Positions 32,577 through 43,986 of a DNA stretch of 64,000 bases are shown here, in pieces; position 1 is the first letter of the stretch; each line of letters begins with the position of its first letter. This DNA comes from Methylomicrobium sp. wino1. Its GTDB lineage: Bacteria > Pseudomonadota > Gammaproteobacteria > Methylococcales > Methylomonadaceae. A program made the position numbers and the translations under genes. Below the pieces are notes generated by a model that did no database searches, had not been told where the DNA came from, and worked only from the letters and a program-made list of their open reading frames with translations. Where the stretch lies: the NCBI RefSeq assembly GCF_003932755.1, contig NZ_CP024202.1, forward strand, positions 372,001 to 436,000. Direction: 5' to 3'.

Positions 32577-33554
32577 TCAATACGTTCTTGCCTGGCCGAC
32601 GTGACTGACAAACCATTGGTAAGCATCTGTCAAGCCCTCCTCCAAACCAATGCGATATTCCCAGCCAAGCGATTTGAGCCGCGACACATCCATCAGCTTG
32701 CGCGGCGCCCCTTCCGGTTTGGTCGTATCGAAGCTCAACTTGCCTTTAAAACCAGTGACTCTCGCAAGCGTTTCGGCCAACTCCCGAATCGTACAATCCA
32801 CACCGGAACCGACATTGATATGCGACAGCATCGGTTGAGTATTCGCTTGATAAATGCCGGCATCCAACTCCATCACATGCACGCTGGCGGCAGCCATGTC
32901 GTCGACATGCAGAAATTCACGCATCGGCGTCCCGCTGCCCCAAATCACGATTTCGTCATCGCCGGCTTGAACCGCTTCATGAAAGCGCCGAATCAAGGCC
33001 GGTATCACATGGCTGTTTTCGGGATGAAAGTTATCGTTCGGCCCATAGAGATTGGTCGGCATCACGCTACGGTAATCGCGCCCGTATTGGCGGTTATAAC
33101 TCTCGCATAACTTGATCCCGGCAATTTTAGCGATCGCATAAGGCTCATTGGTCGACTCAAGCGAGCCTGTCAACAACGCCTGCTCCTGCATCGGCTGCCC
33201 GGCAAGCTTAGGGTAGATACATGACGAACCCAAAAACAACAAACGCTGAACGCCGCTAAGATGGGAGGCATGAATGATATTCGCCTCGATCATCAGATTT
33301 TGGTAGATAAATTCGGCCGGCAAGGTGTTATTGGCATGAATACCGCCGACCTTGGCCGCCGCCAAATAAACCTGGTCAATCCGGCGTGCCGAAAAAAATG
33401 CCTGTACCGCCGCCTGGTCCAGTAAGTCAAGCTCATCGCGGCCCGCCGTCAAAATAGACCGATAACCCAAACTTTGTAACCGGCGAACGACTGCGGAACC
33501 AACCATACCACGATGGCCGGCAACAAAAACAGTTTGATCGAGATCGTGGCTCAT
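32577..33554 (-). CDS. fcl: GDP-L-fucose synthase
   Basis: Bifunctional 3,5-epimerase/4-reductase, second and last step from GDP-4-keto-6-deoxymannose to GDP-L-fucose. 325 residues. Rossmann motif [12 protein letters not shown] (10-21), catalytic Ser-Tyr-Lys set with SSCIYP and [15 protein letters not shown], and the family segments [22 protein letters not shown] (split) and [10 protein letters not shown]. Two bases after gmd on the same strand, so a gmd-fcl operon feeding fucose into surface polysaccharide. Confidence 0.96.
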   Translation of the reverse strand: MSHDLDQTVFVAGHRGMVGSAVVRRLQSLGYRSILTAGRDELDLLDQAAVQAFFSARRIDQVYLAAAKVGGIHANNTLPAEFIYQNLMIEANIIHASHLSGVQRLLFLGSSCIYPKLAGQPMQEQALLTGSLESTNEPYAIAKIAGIKLCESYNRQYGRDYRSVMPTNLYGPNDNFHPENSHVIPALIRRFHEAVQAGDDEIVIWGSGTPMREFLHVDDMAAASVHVMELDAGIYQANTQPMLSHINVGSGVDCTIRELAETLARVTGFKGKLSFDTTKPEGAPRKLMDVSRLKSLGWEYRIGLEEGLTDAYQWFVSHVGQARTY

Positions 33555-33556
33555 CG

Positions 33557-34678
33557 TTAGCTCTCCACCGAAACAGGTAAATCAAGCCCGTGCGACTTCA
33601 ATAAGGCATGGCGCTTGGCCGATTTAAGGTCTTCGCGCACCATCTCGGCGCACATCTCGCGCACCGTAATTTCCGGCACCCAACCGAGTTTTTCCTTGGC
33701 CTTAGAGGGGTCGCCCAATAGCGTTTCGACCTCTGCCGGACGGAAATAACGTGGATCGACTCGAACCACCACATCGCCTGCGGACAATGCCGGCGCCGAA
33801 TCGCCCTCGATCGATTCGACCACGCCGAACTCGTCGACACCATTTCCTTCAAAACGCAAAATAATCCCCAGCTCCGCCGCCGACCAAACGATAAAGTCAC
33901 GAACACTGAATTGAACGCCAGTGGCAATCACAAAGTCTTCCGGTTGGTCTTGTTGCAGCATCATCCACTGCATACGCACATAATCCTTGGCATGCCCCCA
34001 ATCACGCAACGCATACATATTACCCAAAAAAAGGCACTGCTCAACGCCTTGCGCAATATTGGCCAAGCCACGAGTAATTTTCCGGGTCACAAAGGTTTCG
34101 CCACGGCGAGGCGATTCATGATTGAACAAGATACCGTTACAGGCATACATGCCGTAGGCCTCGCGGTAATTCACGGTAATCCAATAAGCATAAAGCTTAG
34201 CGGCCGCATAAGGCGAGCGAGGATAAAACGGCGTAGTCTCCTTCTGCGGGGTTTCTTGAACCAAGCCATACAACTCCGAAGTGGACGCTTGGTAAAAGCG
34301 GGTTTTCTTCTCCAAGCCCAACAAGCGTATCGCCTCCAACAAACGCAGCGTCCCCATCGCATCGACATCGGCAGTGTACTCCGGCGACTCGAAACTCACC
34401 GCAACATGAGACTGCGCGCCCAGGTTATACACTTCGTCCGGTTGCACTTCTTGCAAAATGCGCGTTAGATTGGAAGAATCGGTTAAATCGCCGTAATGCA
34501 ATGCGAAATTTTGATTTTCGACATGCGGGTCTTGGTAAATATGATCGACCCGTTGCGTATTAAACGATGAAGCGCGGCGTTTGATGCCGTGAACTTCATA
34601 ACCTTTCTCAAGTAAAAACTCGGCCAGATAAGAACCGTCCTGCCCGGTGATGCCGGTAATTAAAGCTTTTTTTGTCAT
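33557..34678 (-). CDS. gmd: GDP-mannose 4,6-dehydratase
   Basis: NADP-dependent first step from GDP-mannose to GDP-4-keto-6-deoxymannose. 373 residues. Nucleotide motif [17 protein letters not shown] (7-23), catalytic SELYG followed by [12 protein letters not shown], then [16 protein letters not shown]. Partner of fcl downstream. The pair makes GDP-fucose (or a related 6-deoxy sugar) for exopolysaccharide or LPS. Glycosyltransferases are not in the window. Confidence 0.97.
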   Translation of the reverse strand: MTKKALITGITGQDGSYLAEFLLEKGYEVHGIKRRASSFNTQRVDHIYQDPHVENQNFALHYGDLTDSSNLTRILQEVQPDEVYNLGAQSHVAVSFESPEYTADVDAMGTLRLLEAIRLLGLEKKTRFYQASTSELYGLVQETPQKETTPFYPRSPYAAAKLYAYWITVNYREAYGMYACNGILFNHESPRRGETFVTRKITRGLANIAQGVEQCLFLGNMYALRDWGHAKDYVRMQWMMLQQDQPEDFVIATGVQFSVRDFIVWSAAELGIILRFEGNGVDEFGVVESIEGDSAPALSAGDVVVRVDPRYFRPAEVETLLGDPSKAKEKLGWVPEITVREMCAEMVREDLKSAKRHALLKSHGLDLPVSVES

Positions 34679-34839
34679 AGAATGCTCATTTTAGTTACTC
34701 ATTCGTAAATCATGTTACTGTGAAAGTTCGTAGATTGGGACTCTTTATATTATTTTTCGCTATGCAACAATGCCGGTTCCGAAGCGGGTGCGGTTGCTCG
34801 ATCGACAGGCGTCGGCGGCAGGCAAAGCCTTTGCCGAGC

Positions 34840-34890
34840 ACCCGGCGCCTCCTTAAACATCACCGAAATTTGGAATGCGAAAGGCATATA
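34840..34890. repeat. Family 2 repeat, right end
   Basis: ACCGAAATTTGGAATGCGAA with AGGCATATA at 34862-34890 is the right arm of the family; it is preceded by the GCAAAGCCTTTGCCGAGCAC module also seen at 44789-44812. It lies in the 280-bp gap between gmd and the SulP gene. Confidence 0.55.
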
Positions 34891-34958
34891 TTCTTCTGGG
34901 CCGAGTATAATAGCTCAGCACCTTAATTAAGACGCCTAGCGTTAACTGGATAAAAACC

Positions 34959-37172
34959 ATGATAGACGATCAGTCTTTGATGAACGAACGCAAGCACCAC
35001 TTCGATTTTAAAGCCGGCCTTAGGTATGATTTTCCCGCCGGCGTCGTAGTTTTTTTGGTTGCAGTGCCTTTATCACTTGGTATCGCGCTGGCATCCGGCG
35101 CACCGCTTTTTTCAGGACTCATTGCCGGAATCATCGGCGGACTGGTCGTTTCCGGCTTAAGCGGATCATCTCTTGGCGTGAGCGGACCCGCCGCAGGTAT
35201 TGCGATTATCGCCCATGCCGCGATACAAAGCCTTGGCTTTGAAGCCTTCCTGCTAAGCGTGGTCATAGCAGGCATCATTCAGGTGATCATGGGACGAATC
35301 GGCGCCGGCATCGTCGGCTATTATTTTCCATCCGCAGTTATTACCGGCATGTTGACGGGAATCGGCATTATCATTTTTCTGAAACAAATACCGCATGCAT
35401 TCGGCTACGACGTGGATTACGAAGGCGATATCTCCTTCGCCCAAAGCGACCAATTCACAACGACATCCGAATTGGTTCATATGATCGACTTTATCTCTCC
35501 CGGTGCAATCATTATTTCATTGGCCTCGCTGGCCATTCTACTCCTTTGGGAGTCACCGTTAATTAAACAATACCGTTTTACCCAATGGATTCACGGTGCA
35601 TTGGCGGCCGTGTTAACCGGCGTGGCATTAAATCAATTACTCCTTGGATGGTTTCCCGAATTGGCTTTGAGCGGCAATCATCTGGTTTCACTACCTCAAG
35701 TCGATCGAGCCGTCGAACTGATCGCTTATCTAACATTGCCGGATTTTTCGCAAATCACCAATTTATCCGTTTATAAAGTCGGATTCACTCTAGCAATGGT
35801 CGCTAGCCTTGAAACCTTACTATGTGTCGAAGCCGTCGATAAGCTGGACCCATACAAACGAGTGACGCCCAATAATAGAGAACTCAAAGCACAAGGCATC
35901 GGCAATATCAGCGCCGGCTTACTGGGCGGCATTCCGATCGCCCAAGTGATCGTGCGCAGCTCCGCCAATATCTTATCGGGCGGCAGAACCAAGGCCTCGG
36001 CCTTCATTCATGGCGCATTATTACTATCAGCGGTGATATCGATTCCTAGCCTTTTGAATACCATACCGCTGGCCAGTCTTGCGGCGGTTTTGTTAGTCAT
36101 CGGATACCAGATGGCCGACTGGCGTCGCTTCATTACGATGTACCGAACGGGTGTATATCACTTCGTCCCCTTTGCCGCGACTGTATTTGGGCTTATTTTT
36201 ACCGACATGCTGACCGGCATTGCGATCGGTATGAGCATCGCGTTATTTTTTATCTTGCTGGAAAACTTAAAAGTCGGTTTTTATTTGCATCAGGAACAAA
36301 AAGCCAATAAAAACTTCATTACCCTATCGGAAAACGTCTCTTTTCTAAACAAAGCCAATATTTTGCAACTGCTCGATCAATTACCCGAAAATTCGGAGGT
36401 CGTTATCGACGCAACCGGCTCCAAATACATCGATTTCGACGTCTATGAAATCATTCAGAACTTTAAAATCGAAGCCGAACGTAAAAATATTCATTTAGTT
36501 CTTGAAAACCTGAGAGGTTATGGCGTTCTCGAGCCGGTACAAAGGACTCATCCGCTCACCAAAGAGTCACAACAGTCGTTGAAGCCGGCAGACGTGTTGG
36601 AAATCTTAAAAGCAGGCAACCAACGCTTTGTCTACAATCTTAAAGCCAACCGAAACCTGCTGGAACAAATTAATGAAACCGTCGAAGGTCAGTTTCCGTT
36701 TGCGATCATTCTTAGTTGCATCGATTCGCGCACCTCGGCCGAATTAATTTTCGATCAAGGCTTAGGCGACATATTCAGTGTTCGTGTTGCCGGCAATATT
36801 GTTAATGACGACATTCTAGGCAGCATGGAATTTGCCTGTAAATTGGCGGGCTCCAAGTTGATTGTCGTGCTCGGCCATAGCCACTGCGGTGCGATTAAAG
36901 GCGCCTGCGCAGATGCCAAACTCGATCATCTGACCGGTTTGCTCGATAAAATCCGCCCGTCGGTCGATTCGGTTAAAAGCGGCCGACTAGCACGTATAAG
37001 CAACCCTGACGACTCTTTAGTTGAACAAGTTGCTGAACGCAACGTCGAAATCATGGTCGAGCAAATCAGACAGCAAAGCCCCCTTCTGAATACGATGGCG
37101 ATTAGTGGCGAAATCGGGATAATTGGCGCCATGTACAATATTGAAAACGGTAAAGTCAGTTTTTTTGAATAA
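34959..37172 (+). CDS. SulP transporter fused to a beta-carbonic anhydrase
   Basis: 737 residues joining three parts. A SulP anion-transporter membrane domain (about 20-430, with the conserved GPAAGIAIIAHA and a long series of hydrophobic helices) leads to a STAS-like domain (about 450-530, VVIDATGSKYIDFDVYE). A beta-carbonic anhydrase domain follows (about 545-737), with zinc ligands C587 in CIDSRT and H640/C643 in GHSHCG, plus the D and R of the C-x-D-x-R dyad. Such fusions are thought to take up bicarbonate and interconvert it with CO2 at the membrane. No sulfate-assimilation genes adjoin it. Starts ATG 34959 (a second ATG at codon 8 is possible). Confidence 0.93.
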   Translation: MIDDQSLMNERKHHFDFKAGLRYDFPAGVVVFLVAVPLSLGIALASGAPLFSGLIAGIIGGLVVSGLSGSSLGVSGPAAGIAIIAHAAIQSLGFEAFLLSVVIAGIIQVIMGRIGAGIVGYYFPSAVITGMLTGIGIIIFLKQIPHAFGYDVDYEGDISFAQSDQFTTTSELVHMIDFISPGAIIISLASLAILLLWESPLIKQYRFTQWIHGALAAVLTGVALNQLLLGWFPELALSGNHLVSLPQVDRAVELIAYLTLPDFSQITNLSVYKVGFTLAMVASLETLLCVEAVDKLDPYKRVTPNNRELKAQGIGNISAGLLGGIPIAQVIVRSSANILSGGRTKASAFIHGALLLSAVISIPSLLNTIPLASLAAVLLVIGYQMADWRRFITMYRTGVYHFVPFAATVFGLIFTDMLTGIAIGMSIALFFILLENLKVGFYLHQEQKANKNFITLSENVSFLNKANILQLLDQLPENSEVVIDATGSKYIDFDVYEIIQNFKIEAERKNIHLVLENLRGYGVLEPVQRTHPLTKESQQSLKPADVLEILKAGNQRFVYNLKANRNLLEQINETVEGQFPFAIILSCIDSRTSAELIFDQGLGDIFSVRVAGNIVNDDILGSMEFACKLAGSKLIVVLGHSHCGAIKGACADAKLDHLTGLLDKIRPSVDSVKSGRLARISNPDDSLVEQVAERNVEIMVEQIRQQSPLLNTMAISGEIGIIGAMYNIENGKVSFFE

Positions 37173-37519
37173 TATAAATCAGACCGCAACACTTTAGCAC
37201 ATGCTACACGCCTCCTAGTTCGTTGATTTATTAGGCTTCTGAAAAATTCTGCTTACCGCCATTCATGGTGATTTGCTTTTCCGTCACGACCCACAAGAAT
37301 GCATTCACATATCCTTAAATATCTATACGCTACGGCGATACGCCGAAAATACAACGAATTGTCGCATCAGAACAATCCGAGGGGGCTAAAACAACATATC
37401 TGCAATAGCGTTTTCATAAGGCATTGTCGCTGCCGCACAACAAAGCAAAAGCAACGACTCTAACTTATTAAATCTACCGCAATAACTCCGCCGAGTTTTT
37501 GTTTTTCGGCGAATATCGC

Positions 37520-37525
37520 TATAAT
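37520..37525 (+). promoter_or_regulatory. Possible -10 box for rnf operon
   Basis: TATAAT at 37520-37525, 150 bp before rnfA, with TTTTTG 18 bases upstream as a weak -35. The remaining 37173-37676 gap shows no gene or recognisable repeat. Confidence 0.3.
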
Positions 37526-37676
37526 GCATGGCGTTGTTCGATACACATCAACAGGCGTTGGTTTGCAGAATAATTCTTTAGTGATATAGTTGGTTATTAT
37601 CACTTGAAATGCGTTGTATTGAAAATGCAACATCTCCAATAACTCTTTTCCGGCATAACCGGATTTAGCTCAGCCG

Positions 37677-38258
37677 ATGAAAGAATATCTAATCATTCTG
37701 ATAAGCACGATACTGGTCAATAATTTTGTACTGGTAAGGTTTTTAGGATTATGCCCTTTCATGGGAGTCTCCCGAAAACTGGAAACGGCCTTGGGGATGG
37801 GTTTCGCGACGACCTTTGTATTGACTTTATCCGCCGTTTGCAGTTATTTGGCCAATCGTTATCTATTGATTCCATTAGAACTGGAGTATTTACGCACGAT
37901 CACTTTCATCGTCGTGATTGCCTTCGTCGTGCAATTTACCGAAATGGTCGTCCACAAAACCAGTCCGCTCCTTTACCAGGTGCTGGGGATATTTTTGCCG
38001 CTGATTACCACTAATTGCGCGGTTCTAGGTGTCGCCCTGCTGAATGTGCAAACCCAACATGGTTTCCTAGAGTCGGCTTTATACGGTTTCGGCGCTGCGG
38101 TTGGTTTTTCGATGGTTTTGACCCTTTTCTCGACGCTACGCGAAAGAATCGACGTTGCCGACGTCCCTCTACCGTTCAAAGGCAACTCGATCGCACTGGT
38201 AACGGCTGGATTGATGTCCATGGCTTTCATGGGATTCAGTGGACTAGTCAAGGGCTAA
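37677..38258 (+). CDS. rnfA: Rnf complex membrane subunit RnfA
   Basis: Integral membrane subunit of the ion-translocating ferredoxin:NAD+ oxidoreductase. 193 residues, six hydrophobic helices. Start [20 protein letters not shown] and the [10 protein letters not shown] motif are diagnostic; the [13 protein letters not shown] segment supplies the cysteine of the shared RnfA/RnfE iron-sulfur site. Normally rnfB follows directly; here 352 bp with a family 4 repeat lie between. Confidence 0.96.
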   Translation: MKEYLIILISTILVNNFVLVRFLGLCPFMGVSRKLETALGMGFATTFVLTLSAVCSYLANRYLLIPLELEYLRTITFIVVIAFVVQFTEMVVHKTSPLLYQVLGIFLPLITTNCAVLGVALLNVQTQHGFLESALYGFGAAVGFSMVLTLFSTLRERIDVADVPLPFKGNSIALVTAGLMSMAFMGFSGLVKG

Positions 38259-38271
38259 GGACTAAGAAACT

Positions 38272-38430
38272 TGCATTTTATAACTTTCGCAACCCTCAGG
38301 ACCTTTTGTACGTCTTCTTCGCTGCACAAACAGTGACATACCGTAACTTAACGCCTGTTTACGAGCATTGAATGCGGACAAAAATCCTAGGCGCCGGTTA
38401 CGTAACTTGTTTCATGCCCATGCCTAAGGA
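38272..38430. repeat. Family 4 repeat copy 2, between rnfA and rnfB
   Basis: TGCATTTTATAACTTTCGCA to TTTCATGCCCATGCCTAAGG, uninterrupted version of 22607-22911. It separates genes that are usually contiguous. The rest of the gap (38431-38610) shows nothing I recognise. Confidence 0.65.
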
Positions 38431-38610
38431 TTTAGCCGATCAACTTCAATTAATCGCTCACATAAACCCGTTCGAATTTTACATTTATCCTGACACACTC
38501 AAGGCGAATGCAAAACTCATAAACCAATGACATCAACGCAAAGCGATGGAACGATAAGCGAGAGTTGTTACTCAAAATATCAACTATTCTAATTCGACAA
38601 GATAAATCCG

Positions 38611-39144
38611 ATGATACTAATCATTTGCATGACATTTGCCATATTTGGCGTGATACTCGGATTTTCGGCCATCTATTTTAGGGTCGAAGGCGATCCGATT
38701 GTCGATAAAATCGAAGCGATTCTTCCGCAAACGCAATGCGGGCAATGCAGTTTTCCGGGTTGCCGCCCTTATGCGGAAGCGATCGCTGCCGGCGATGCCG
38801 ATATCAACCAATGCCCGCCGGGCGGTCAAGACGGCGTCGAAGCGTTGGCCGACTTACTGGGCGTCGAAGCGAAACCGCTCAACGCCGAATTCGGCGAAGA
38901 AAAACCCAAGAGCGTCGCTGTCATCATCGAGGACCTGTGTATCGGCTGCACCAAATGCATTCAAGCTTGCCCGGTCGATGCGATACTCGGTTCGGCCAAG
39001 ATGATGCATACCGTGATAGCCGACGAATGCACCGGCTGCGAGCTTTGCGTAGACCCCTGCCCGGTCGATTGCATTGTCATGGAACCGATACCCGAAGACC
39101 TTAACAACTGGCAATGGCCGGAACCGGAAAAGAAATATGCTTAA
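38611..39144 (+). CDS. rnfB: Rnf complex ferredoxin subunit RnfB
   Basis: Membrane-anchored polyferredoxin, electron entry of the Rnf complex. 177 residues. N-terminal helix (1-20), then the CGQCSFPGC and later C of a 4Fe-4S cluster (about 47-76), then two ferredoxin motifs [14 protein letters not shown] and [14 protein letters not shown] (about 112-155). Overlaps rnfC by 8 bp. Confidence 0.97.
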   Translation: MILIICMTFAIFGVILGFSAIYFRVEGDPIVDKIEAILPQTQCGQCSFPGCRPYAEAIAAGDADINQCPPGGQDGVEALADLLGVEAKPLNAEFGEEKPKSVAVIIEDLCIGCTKCIQACPVDAILGSAKMMHTVIADECTGCELCVDPCPVDCIVMEPIPEDLNNWQWPEPEKKYA

Positions 39145-40621
39145 AACCTGGCGCTTTCATGGCGGCTTGCACTTGCCCGCACATAAACATCTATCGGCGC
39201 ACCGCCCTATCGTCAATGCGGAGCTTCCGAATCAACTGGTTTATCCCTTGCAACAACGTCCAGGCGTGCAACTCAATCCGACCGTCGCCACGGGCGAAAG
39301 CGTGTTGCGCGGCCAAATCATCGCTGATTCCGATCATTTCCTGGCAACCCCAATTCATGCTGCAAGCTCGGGTACCGTTAAAGCCATTGAAGATCGCATC
39401 ATACCTCATCCCTCCGGACTATCGGACCAGTGCATCATCATCGACACCGACGGACGCGATGAAGCATTGGCATCTGAACCTATTGCCGATTATCGCCTGG
39501 AACCAGCATCGTCACTACGTTCTAAAATTCGCCAAGCCGGTATTGTCGGTCTTGGCGGCGCGGCTTTTCCTACCTCGATCAAATTGAACCCGGGGCCGCA
39601 ACGCCATATAGACACGCTTATTTTAAACGGCGCGGAATGCGAACCCTATATCACCTGCGACAATGTTCTGATGCAAGCCGAACCGGATGCTATCGTTCAA
39701 GGGGCGCTGATTTTGATGCATGCACTGCAAGTCGGCAACGGCATCATCGCCGTCGAAGATCATATGACCGAAGCATTCGAGGCATTATCGGTCGCCATCG
39801 AACAAACGAGGGATCTTCGACTGACCGCAGTCAAAATCCCTGCCCTGTATCCGACCGGAGGTGAAAAACAATTAATCCGTGTTGTCACAGGCAAGGAAAC
39901 GCCGTCAGGCGGCATTCCGGCCGATGTGGGCGTGATTTGTCAAAATGTCGGCACGGCCGCGGCCGTGTATAACGCCATTTGCCGGGGCCTACCGTTAACC
40001 GAGCGTGTCGTGACCGTCACCGGCCAAGGCGTAAAACAACAACAAAACATGCGTGCGCGCATCGGCACGCCGATTAGCAACTTGATCAACCAATGCGGCG
40101 GCTATCAAGACTCTGTGGAGCGTTTAATCATGGGCGGACCCATGATGGGTTTCGCGTTACCCGAAGACGACATACCAATTGTCAAGGCCACCAACTGCAT
40201 ATTGGCAGCAGCGGATTCCGAAGTCGCCGGAAGTAAAGAAACCCGACCTTGCATTCGCTGTGGCGATTGCGCGAAAGCCTGCCCGGTCGATTTGCTGCCG
40301 CAACAGCTTTACTGGTATAGCCGTGCCGGCAATTTGGAGAAATGCAAAGAGTTTAGCCTATTCGATTGTATCGAATGCGGCTGTTGCGAGGTTGTTTGTC
40401 CGAGCCAGATCCCATTGGTGCAATATTACCGATCAGCGAAAAGCAAGACCATCGCCAAGGCCAAAGAGGCGGAAAAAGCAGCAATCGCAAAACGCCGGCA
40501 CGACTTCCTTCTTGAACGCAAGGCTCGTGAACAGGCAGAGCGAGCCGAACGCTCTCGCCGCAAAAAAGAAGCCCTGGCCAAATTAAAAGCCGCTGAAACC
40601 GCCACCGAAGGAGCGGAATAA
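39137..40621 (+). CDS. rnfC: Rnf complex subunit RnfC
   Basis: Peripheral subunit binding NADH and FMN, with two 4Fe-4S clusters. 494 residues from ATG 39137 ([14 protein letters not shown]); an open frame from 39074 lies inside rnfB and is not used. [13 protein letters not shown] and [10 protein letters not shown] (NADH/FMN region), cluster motifs [14 protein letters not shown] and [16 protein letters not shown] (about 393-445). The C-terminus is a charged A/E/K/R-rich tail of about 50 residues, shorter than in E. coli RsxC. Confidence 0.96.
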   Translation: MLKTWRFHGGLHLPAHKHLSAHRPIVNAELPNQLVYPLQQRPGVQLNPTVATGESVLRGQIIADSDHFLATPIHAASSGTVKAIEDRIIPHPSGLSDQCIIIDTDGRDEALASEPIADYRLEPASSLRSKIRQAGIVGLGGAAFPTSIKLNPGPQRHIDTLILNGAECEPYITCDNVLMQAEPDAIVQGALILMHALQVGNGIIAVEDHMTEAFEALSVAIEQTRDLRLTAVKIPALYPTGGEKQLIRVVTGKETPSGGIPADVGVICQNVGTAAAVYNAICRGLPLTERVVTVTGQGVKQQQNMRARIGTPISNLINQCGGYQDSVERLIMGGPMMGFALPEDDIPIVKATNCILAAADSEVAGSKETRPCIRCGDCAKACPVDLLPQQLYWYSRAGNLEKCKEFSLFDCIECGCCEVVCPSQIPLVQYYRSAKSKTIAKAKEAEKAAIAKRRHDFLLERKAREQAERAERSRRKKEALAKLKAAETATEGAE

Positions 40622-41653
40622 ATGAAATTCTCAACCGTCATGTCGCCGCACCTTCAACCTGTCAACAGTGTTGACCGGGTCATGCTACAAGTATTGTTGG
40701 CCTTGATTCCCGGCATTGCCGCGATGACTTGGTTTTTCGGCATCGGCGTTTTAATCAACATTGCCCTAGCAGTTGTCGTTGCGCTGCTTGCCGAAGCATC
40801 GATTCTGGGCTTACGCGGCCGGCCGATCGGCTCGACACTCAAAGACTTGAGCGCCGTCGTAACCGCGGTGCTACTGTCAATTTCACTGCCGGTCATTGCG
40901 CCATGGTGGATTACCGTGGTCGGTAGCTTGTTCGCGATCGTGATTGCCAAACACTTATACGGCGGCTTGGGTTACAACCCGTTCAATCCGGCGATGGCAG
41001 GCTATGTCTTACTATTGGTTTCGTTTCCGATGCAGATGACCGCTTGGTTAGCGCCGATCGAACTCGGCTCGGTCGCATTGAGCGAAATCGACTTGCTTAA
41101 ATTAATTTTTCTCGAACAACTACCCGATAACGTCAACTTCGATGCGGTCACGATGGCCACCCCGCTGGATAGCGTCAGAACTCAATTGGGGCTAGGCCGA
41201 TCGGTACCGGAAATAAAAACCGATTCCGTTTTCGGACTTTTAGCAGGAAAGGGTTGGGAATGGGTGGCCGGAGGCTATTTGCTAGGCGGGCTCTGGCTCA
41301 TGTGGCGTAAAATCATCGGCTGGCAGATTCCGGTCGGCTTGCTCCTCGGTCTCGGACTCTTCGCGAGTATTTGTTATGCGATCGACAGTAATCAGTTTGC
41401 ATTGCCAAGCTTTCACTTAGTGGCCGGCGCGACGATGCTGGGCGCTTTTTTTATCGCAACCGATCCGGTTACCGCAGCCACATCGGTTAATGGCCGAATT
41501 ATTTACGGACTACTGATCGGTTCGTTGGTTTATATTATTCGCGTTTGGGGCGGCTACCCGGATGCAATGGCTTTCGCGGTTTTATTGGGTAACTTAACGG
41601 CACCGGCAATCGATTATTTCACGCGGCCTCGCGTCTTCGGTCAAAAAGCATGA
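40622..41653 (+). CDS. rnfD: Rnf complex membrane subunit RnfD
   Basis: Membrane subunit carrying covalent FMN. 343 residues, about nine helices. The flavin-attachment threonine is in TMATPLDSVR (near residue 185). GGLGYNPFNPAMAGYV is the conserved mid-protein motif. ATG follows the rnfC stop immediately and the 3' end overlaps rnfG as ATGA. Confidence 0.96.
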   Translation: MKFSTVMSPHLQPVNSVDRVMLQVLLALIPGIAAMTWFFGIGVLINIALAVVVALLAEASILGLRGRPIGSTLKDLSAVVTAVLLSISLPVIAPWWITVVGSLFAIVIAKHLYGGLGYNPFNPAMAGYVLLLVSFPMQMTAWLAPIELGSVALSEIDLLKLIFLEQLPDNVNFDAVTMATPLDSVRTQLGLGRSVPEIKTDSVFGLLAGKGWEWVAGGYLLGGLWLMWRKIIGWQIPVGLLLGLGLFASICYAIDSNQFALPSFHLVAGATMLGAFFIATDPVTAATSVNGRIIYGLLIGSLVYIIRVWGGYPDAMAFAVLLGNLTAPAIDYFTRPRVFGQKA

Positions 41654-42294
41654 ACGCTATCATAAAAAAAACTTTATCGGCAGCCGCGATATTGGGCGGA
41701 TTTTCGTTACTGGGCCTGGGCTTAACCTCACTTACTTTTCACAAAACCGAAGCTAAAATACAGGAAAATGAACGACAAGCCTTACTAACTAATTTAAAAG
41801 CCGTGATCCCCGAGTCGCTTTACGACAACGATATCGTCAATGATACGATTGAAGTCAGCGATCTCAATCAGGGCCTCTCGAAACCGGCCATCATTTATCG
41901 CGCCAGACAAAAAGGCACGCCGGTCGCCGCGGTCATGACAGTAGTAACACCCAACGGTTATAGCGGTAATATCAGCCTGTTGGTAGCAGTCAAAACCGAC
42001 GGTGCCCTCACTGGCGTTCGCGCGATTTCTCACCGCGAGACGCCAGGGCTAGGCGATAAAATTGAAATCGAACGTAGCGACTGGATCTTAGCGTTCGACG
42101 GAAAGTCGCTCGCTATGCCCAAAGCACAAGAATGGGCCGTTAAACGTGACGGCGGCCACTTCGACCAATTGACCGGCGCAACGATCACACCGCGCGCGGT
42201 TGTAGGAGCTATTAAAAACGCATTGCTTTATTTCAAGCATAACCAGGTCCGGATTTTTTCAACGACAGAATCGACTCCCGAAGGAGGAAATTAA
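41650..42294 (+). CDS. rnfG: Rnf complex subunit RnfG
   Basis: Periplasm-facing subunit with covalent FMN. 214 residues. One N-terminal membrane helix (about 8-28), then the FMN-binding domain with the attachment threonine in [12 protein letters not shown] (near 178). Its last base is shared with the rnfE ATG. Confidence 0.96.
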   Translation: MNAIIKKTLSAAAILGGFSLLGLGLTSLTFHKTEAKIQENERQALLTNLKAVIPESLYDNDIVNDTIEVSDLNQGLSKPAIIYRARQKGTPVAAVMTVVTPNGYSGNISLLVAVKTDGALTGVRAISHRETPGLGDKIEIERSDWILAFDGKSLAMPKAQEWAVKRDGGHFDQLTGATITPRAVVGAIKNALLYFKHNQVRIFSTTESTPEGGN

Positions 42295-42983
42295 TGTTCT
42301 CCGAATACAGTAAAATCGTCAAAGACGGCTTATGGCTCAATAATCAAGCCTTCGTCGCATTACTCGGACTGTGCCCGCTACTTGCCGTAAGCAACACGGT
42401 CATTAACGGCCTCGGACTAGGCCTTGCCACGACGATGACCTTAGTCGTGTCGAACACGGTCGTCTCACTGATCCGTAACTTCGTTCCCGACGAAATCCGT
42501 TTACCGGTTTTCGTACTGGTCATTGCCAGCGTGGTCACGATGATCGAACTCGCGATGAACGCGTGGTTCTTCGGACTTTATAAAATCCTCGGCATTTTCA
42601 TCCCGTTGATCGTCACCAACTGCTCTATCATCGGCCGGGCCGAAGCGTATGCCTCGAAGCAACGCGCCGACAAAGCCTTTTTAGACGGCCTCTCGATGGG
42701 CCTTGGCTTTACCTTTGCCCTAGTAACGCTTGGCAGTTTACGTGAAATCATCGGTTCGGGAACTTTATTCGCGAAGGCCGAATTGATGTTCGGCGAAGCG
42801 GCTAAAACCTGGCAAATCGATGTGATAACCGATTATTCCGGTATGTTGCTGGCTATTTTACCGCCCGGCGCGTTTATCGGCCTCGGCTTGTTGATCGCAT
42901 TAAAAAATATTATCGACACCAAGGTAAAACAGCGTAAACCGGCCCATATTCAGATCCCGATTCAAGCCGCCCAGGAACAGTGA
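42294..42983 (+). CDS. rnfE: Rnf complex membrane subunit RnfE
   Basis: Paralogue of RnfA, six helices, 229 residues. [20 protein letters not shown] and [16 protein letters not shown] are the family signatures with the shared cluster cysteines. Overlaps nth by four bases (GTGA). Confidence 0.96.
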   Translation: MFSEYSKIVKDGLWLNNQAFVALLGLCPLLAVSNTVINGLGLGLATTMTLVVSNTVVSLIRNFVPDEIRLPVFVLVIASVVTMIELAMNAWFFGLYKILGIFIPLIVTNCSIIGRAEAYASKQRADKAFLDGLSMGLGFTFALVTLGSLREIIGSGTLFAKAELMFGEAAKTWQIDVITDYSGMLLAILPPGAFIGLGLLIALKNIIDTKVKQRKPAHIQIPIQAAQEQ

Positions 42984-43612
42984 ACCAAACCAAACGTCAG
43001 GCAATTTTCGACAGACTGGCGGCAGCGACACCGGAGCCGACTACCGAACTAACATATTCGTCGCCTTTCGAACTGCTTATCGCTGTCGTATTGTCGGCCC
43101 AAGCCACCGACAAGGGCGTCAACAAAGCCACGGCACAATTATTCCCCATCGCCAATACGCCCGAATCGATTTTGAATCTAGGCGAAGCCGGATTAAAAGA
43201 ATATATCAAGACTATCGGGCTGTTCAACAGCAAGGCTGCAAACATCATTCAACTGTGCCGGCAAGTGCTCGAAAAACACAATGGACAGGTTCCGCAAACC
43301 CGCGACGAGCTTGAAGCGTTACCCGGCGTCGGCCGTAAAACGGCAAACGTCATTTTGAATACCGCGTTCGGCCACCCGACGATTGCAGTCGACACCCATA
43401 TCTTCCGAGTCGCGAACAGAACATGTATCGCCCCAGGAAAAAACGTGCTCGAAGTCGAACGAAAACTAGACAAGTTCGTCCCGAAAGCCCACAAAAAAGA
43501 TGCACATCATCTGCTGATCCTACACGGCCGATATACTTGCACGGCGAGAAAACCGAAATGCCCGGATTGCATCATCGCCGACCTCTGCGAATTCAAGGAG
43601 AAGACTGTTTAA
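42980..43612 (+). CDS. nth: Endonuclease III
   Basis: Bifunctional DNA glycosylase/AP lyase for oxidised pyrimidines. 210 residues. Helix-hairpin-helix [16 protein letters not shown] (with catalytic K) and D of VDTHIFR (about residues 138-140), then the cluster motif C-x6-C-x2-C-x5-C in [20 protein letters not shown] start overlaps the rnfE stop. The rnf-nth order is conserved in gammaproteobacteria. Confidence 0.97.
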   Translation: MNQTKRQAIFDRLAAATPEPTTELTYSSPFELLIAVVLSAQATDKGVNKATAQLFPIANTPESILNLGEAGLKEYIKTIGLFNSKAANIIQLCRQVLEKHNGQVPQTRDELEALPGVGRKTANVILNTAFGHPTIAVDTHIFRVANRTCIAPGKNVLEVERKLDKFVPKAHKKDAHHLLILHGRYTCTARKPKCPDCIIADLCEFKEKTV

Positions 43613-43759
43613 ATCTATTTCACCATGAAGATCATGAAGAATAAGAAGTTACTTCAATGGTTTATTCGGCCTATGAAAATCCTTTTTGCACTTAAAAGGT
43701 TGTTCAAAATCTTAGGACAAGCCATTAAAAAACTAAATGAACTTCATGTATTTCATGGT

Positions 43760-43934
43760 TATACTCATCGCAGATTAAAATTCGGCGCCAGGATGTCCGT
43801 CAAAGGACGCCGTGAATACATCCCTGTAGGCTCTATGCCAGCTCCATGCTGGCCCCTCACCTAGCGTTAGGTGAGGGGCCGCACACCCTGGCGCCTCCTC
43901 AGGCGCTGCCGAAATTTGAAGTGCGAAAGGTATA
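43760..43934. repeat. Family 2 repeat, intact copy
   Basis: TATACTCATCGCAGATTAAA at the left, GAAATTTGAAGTGCGAAAGG with TATA at the right. Between are GTCAAAGGACGCCGTGAATA, GCTCCATGCTGGCCCCTCAC and a palindrome CCCCTCACCTAGCGTTAGGT. The module GCCGTGAATAC here is uninterrupted, whereas the copy at 44626 has a hairpin element inserted exactly there. Confidence 0.72.
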
Positions 43935-43986
43935 AACTGCTGAATTTAGGTTAAAGACTAAGGAGCAATTAAGTTACAAATACGTC

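Noticed and set aside
43625..43864. A 79-codon ORF after nth
   Set aside because: Its second half is repeat DNA; first half has no recognised family and no ribosome site.
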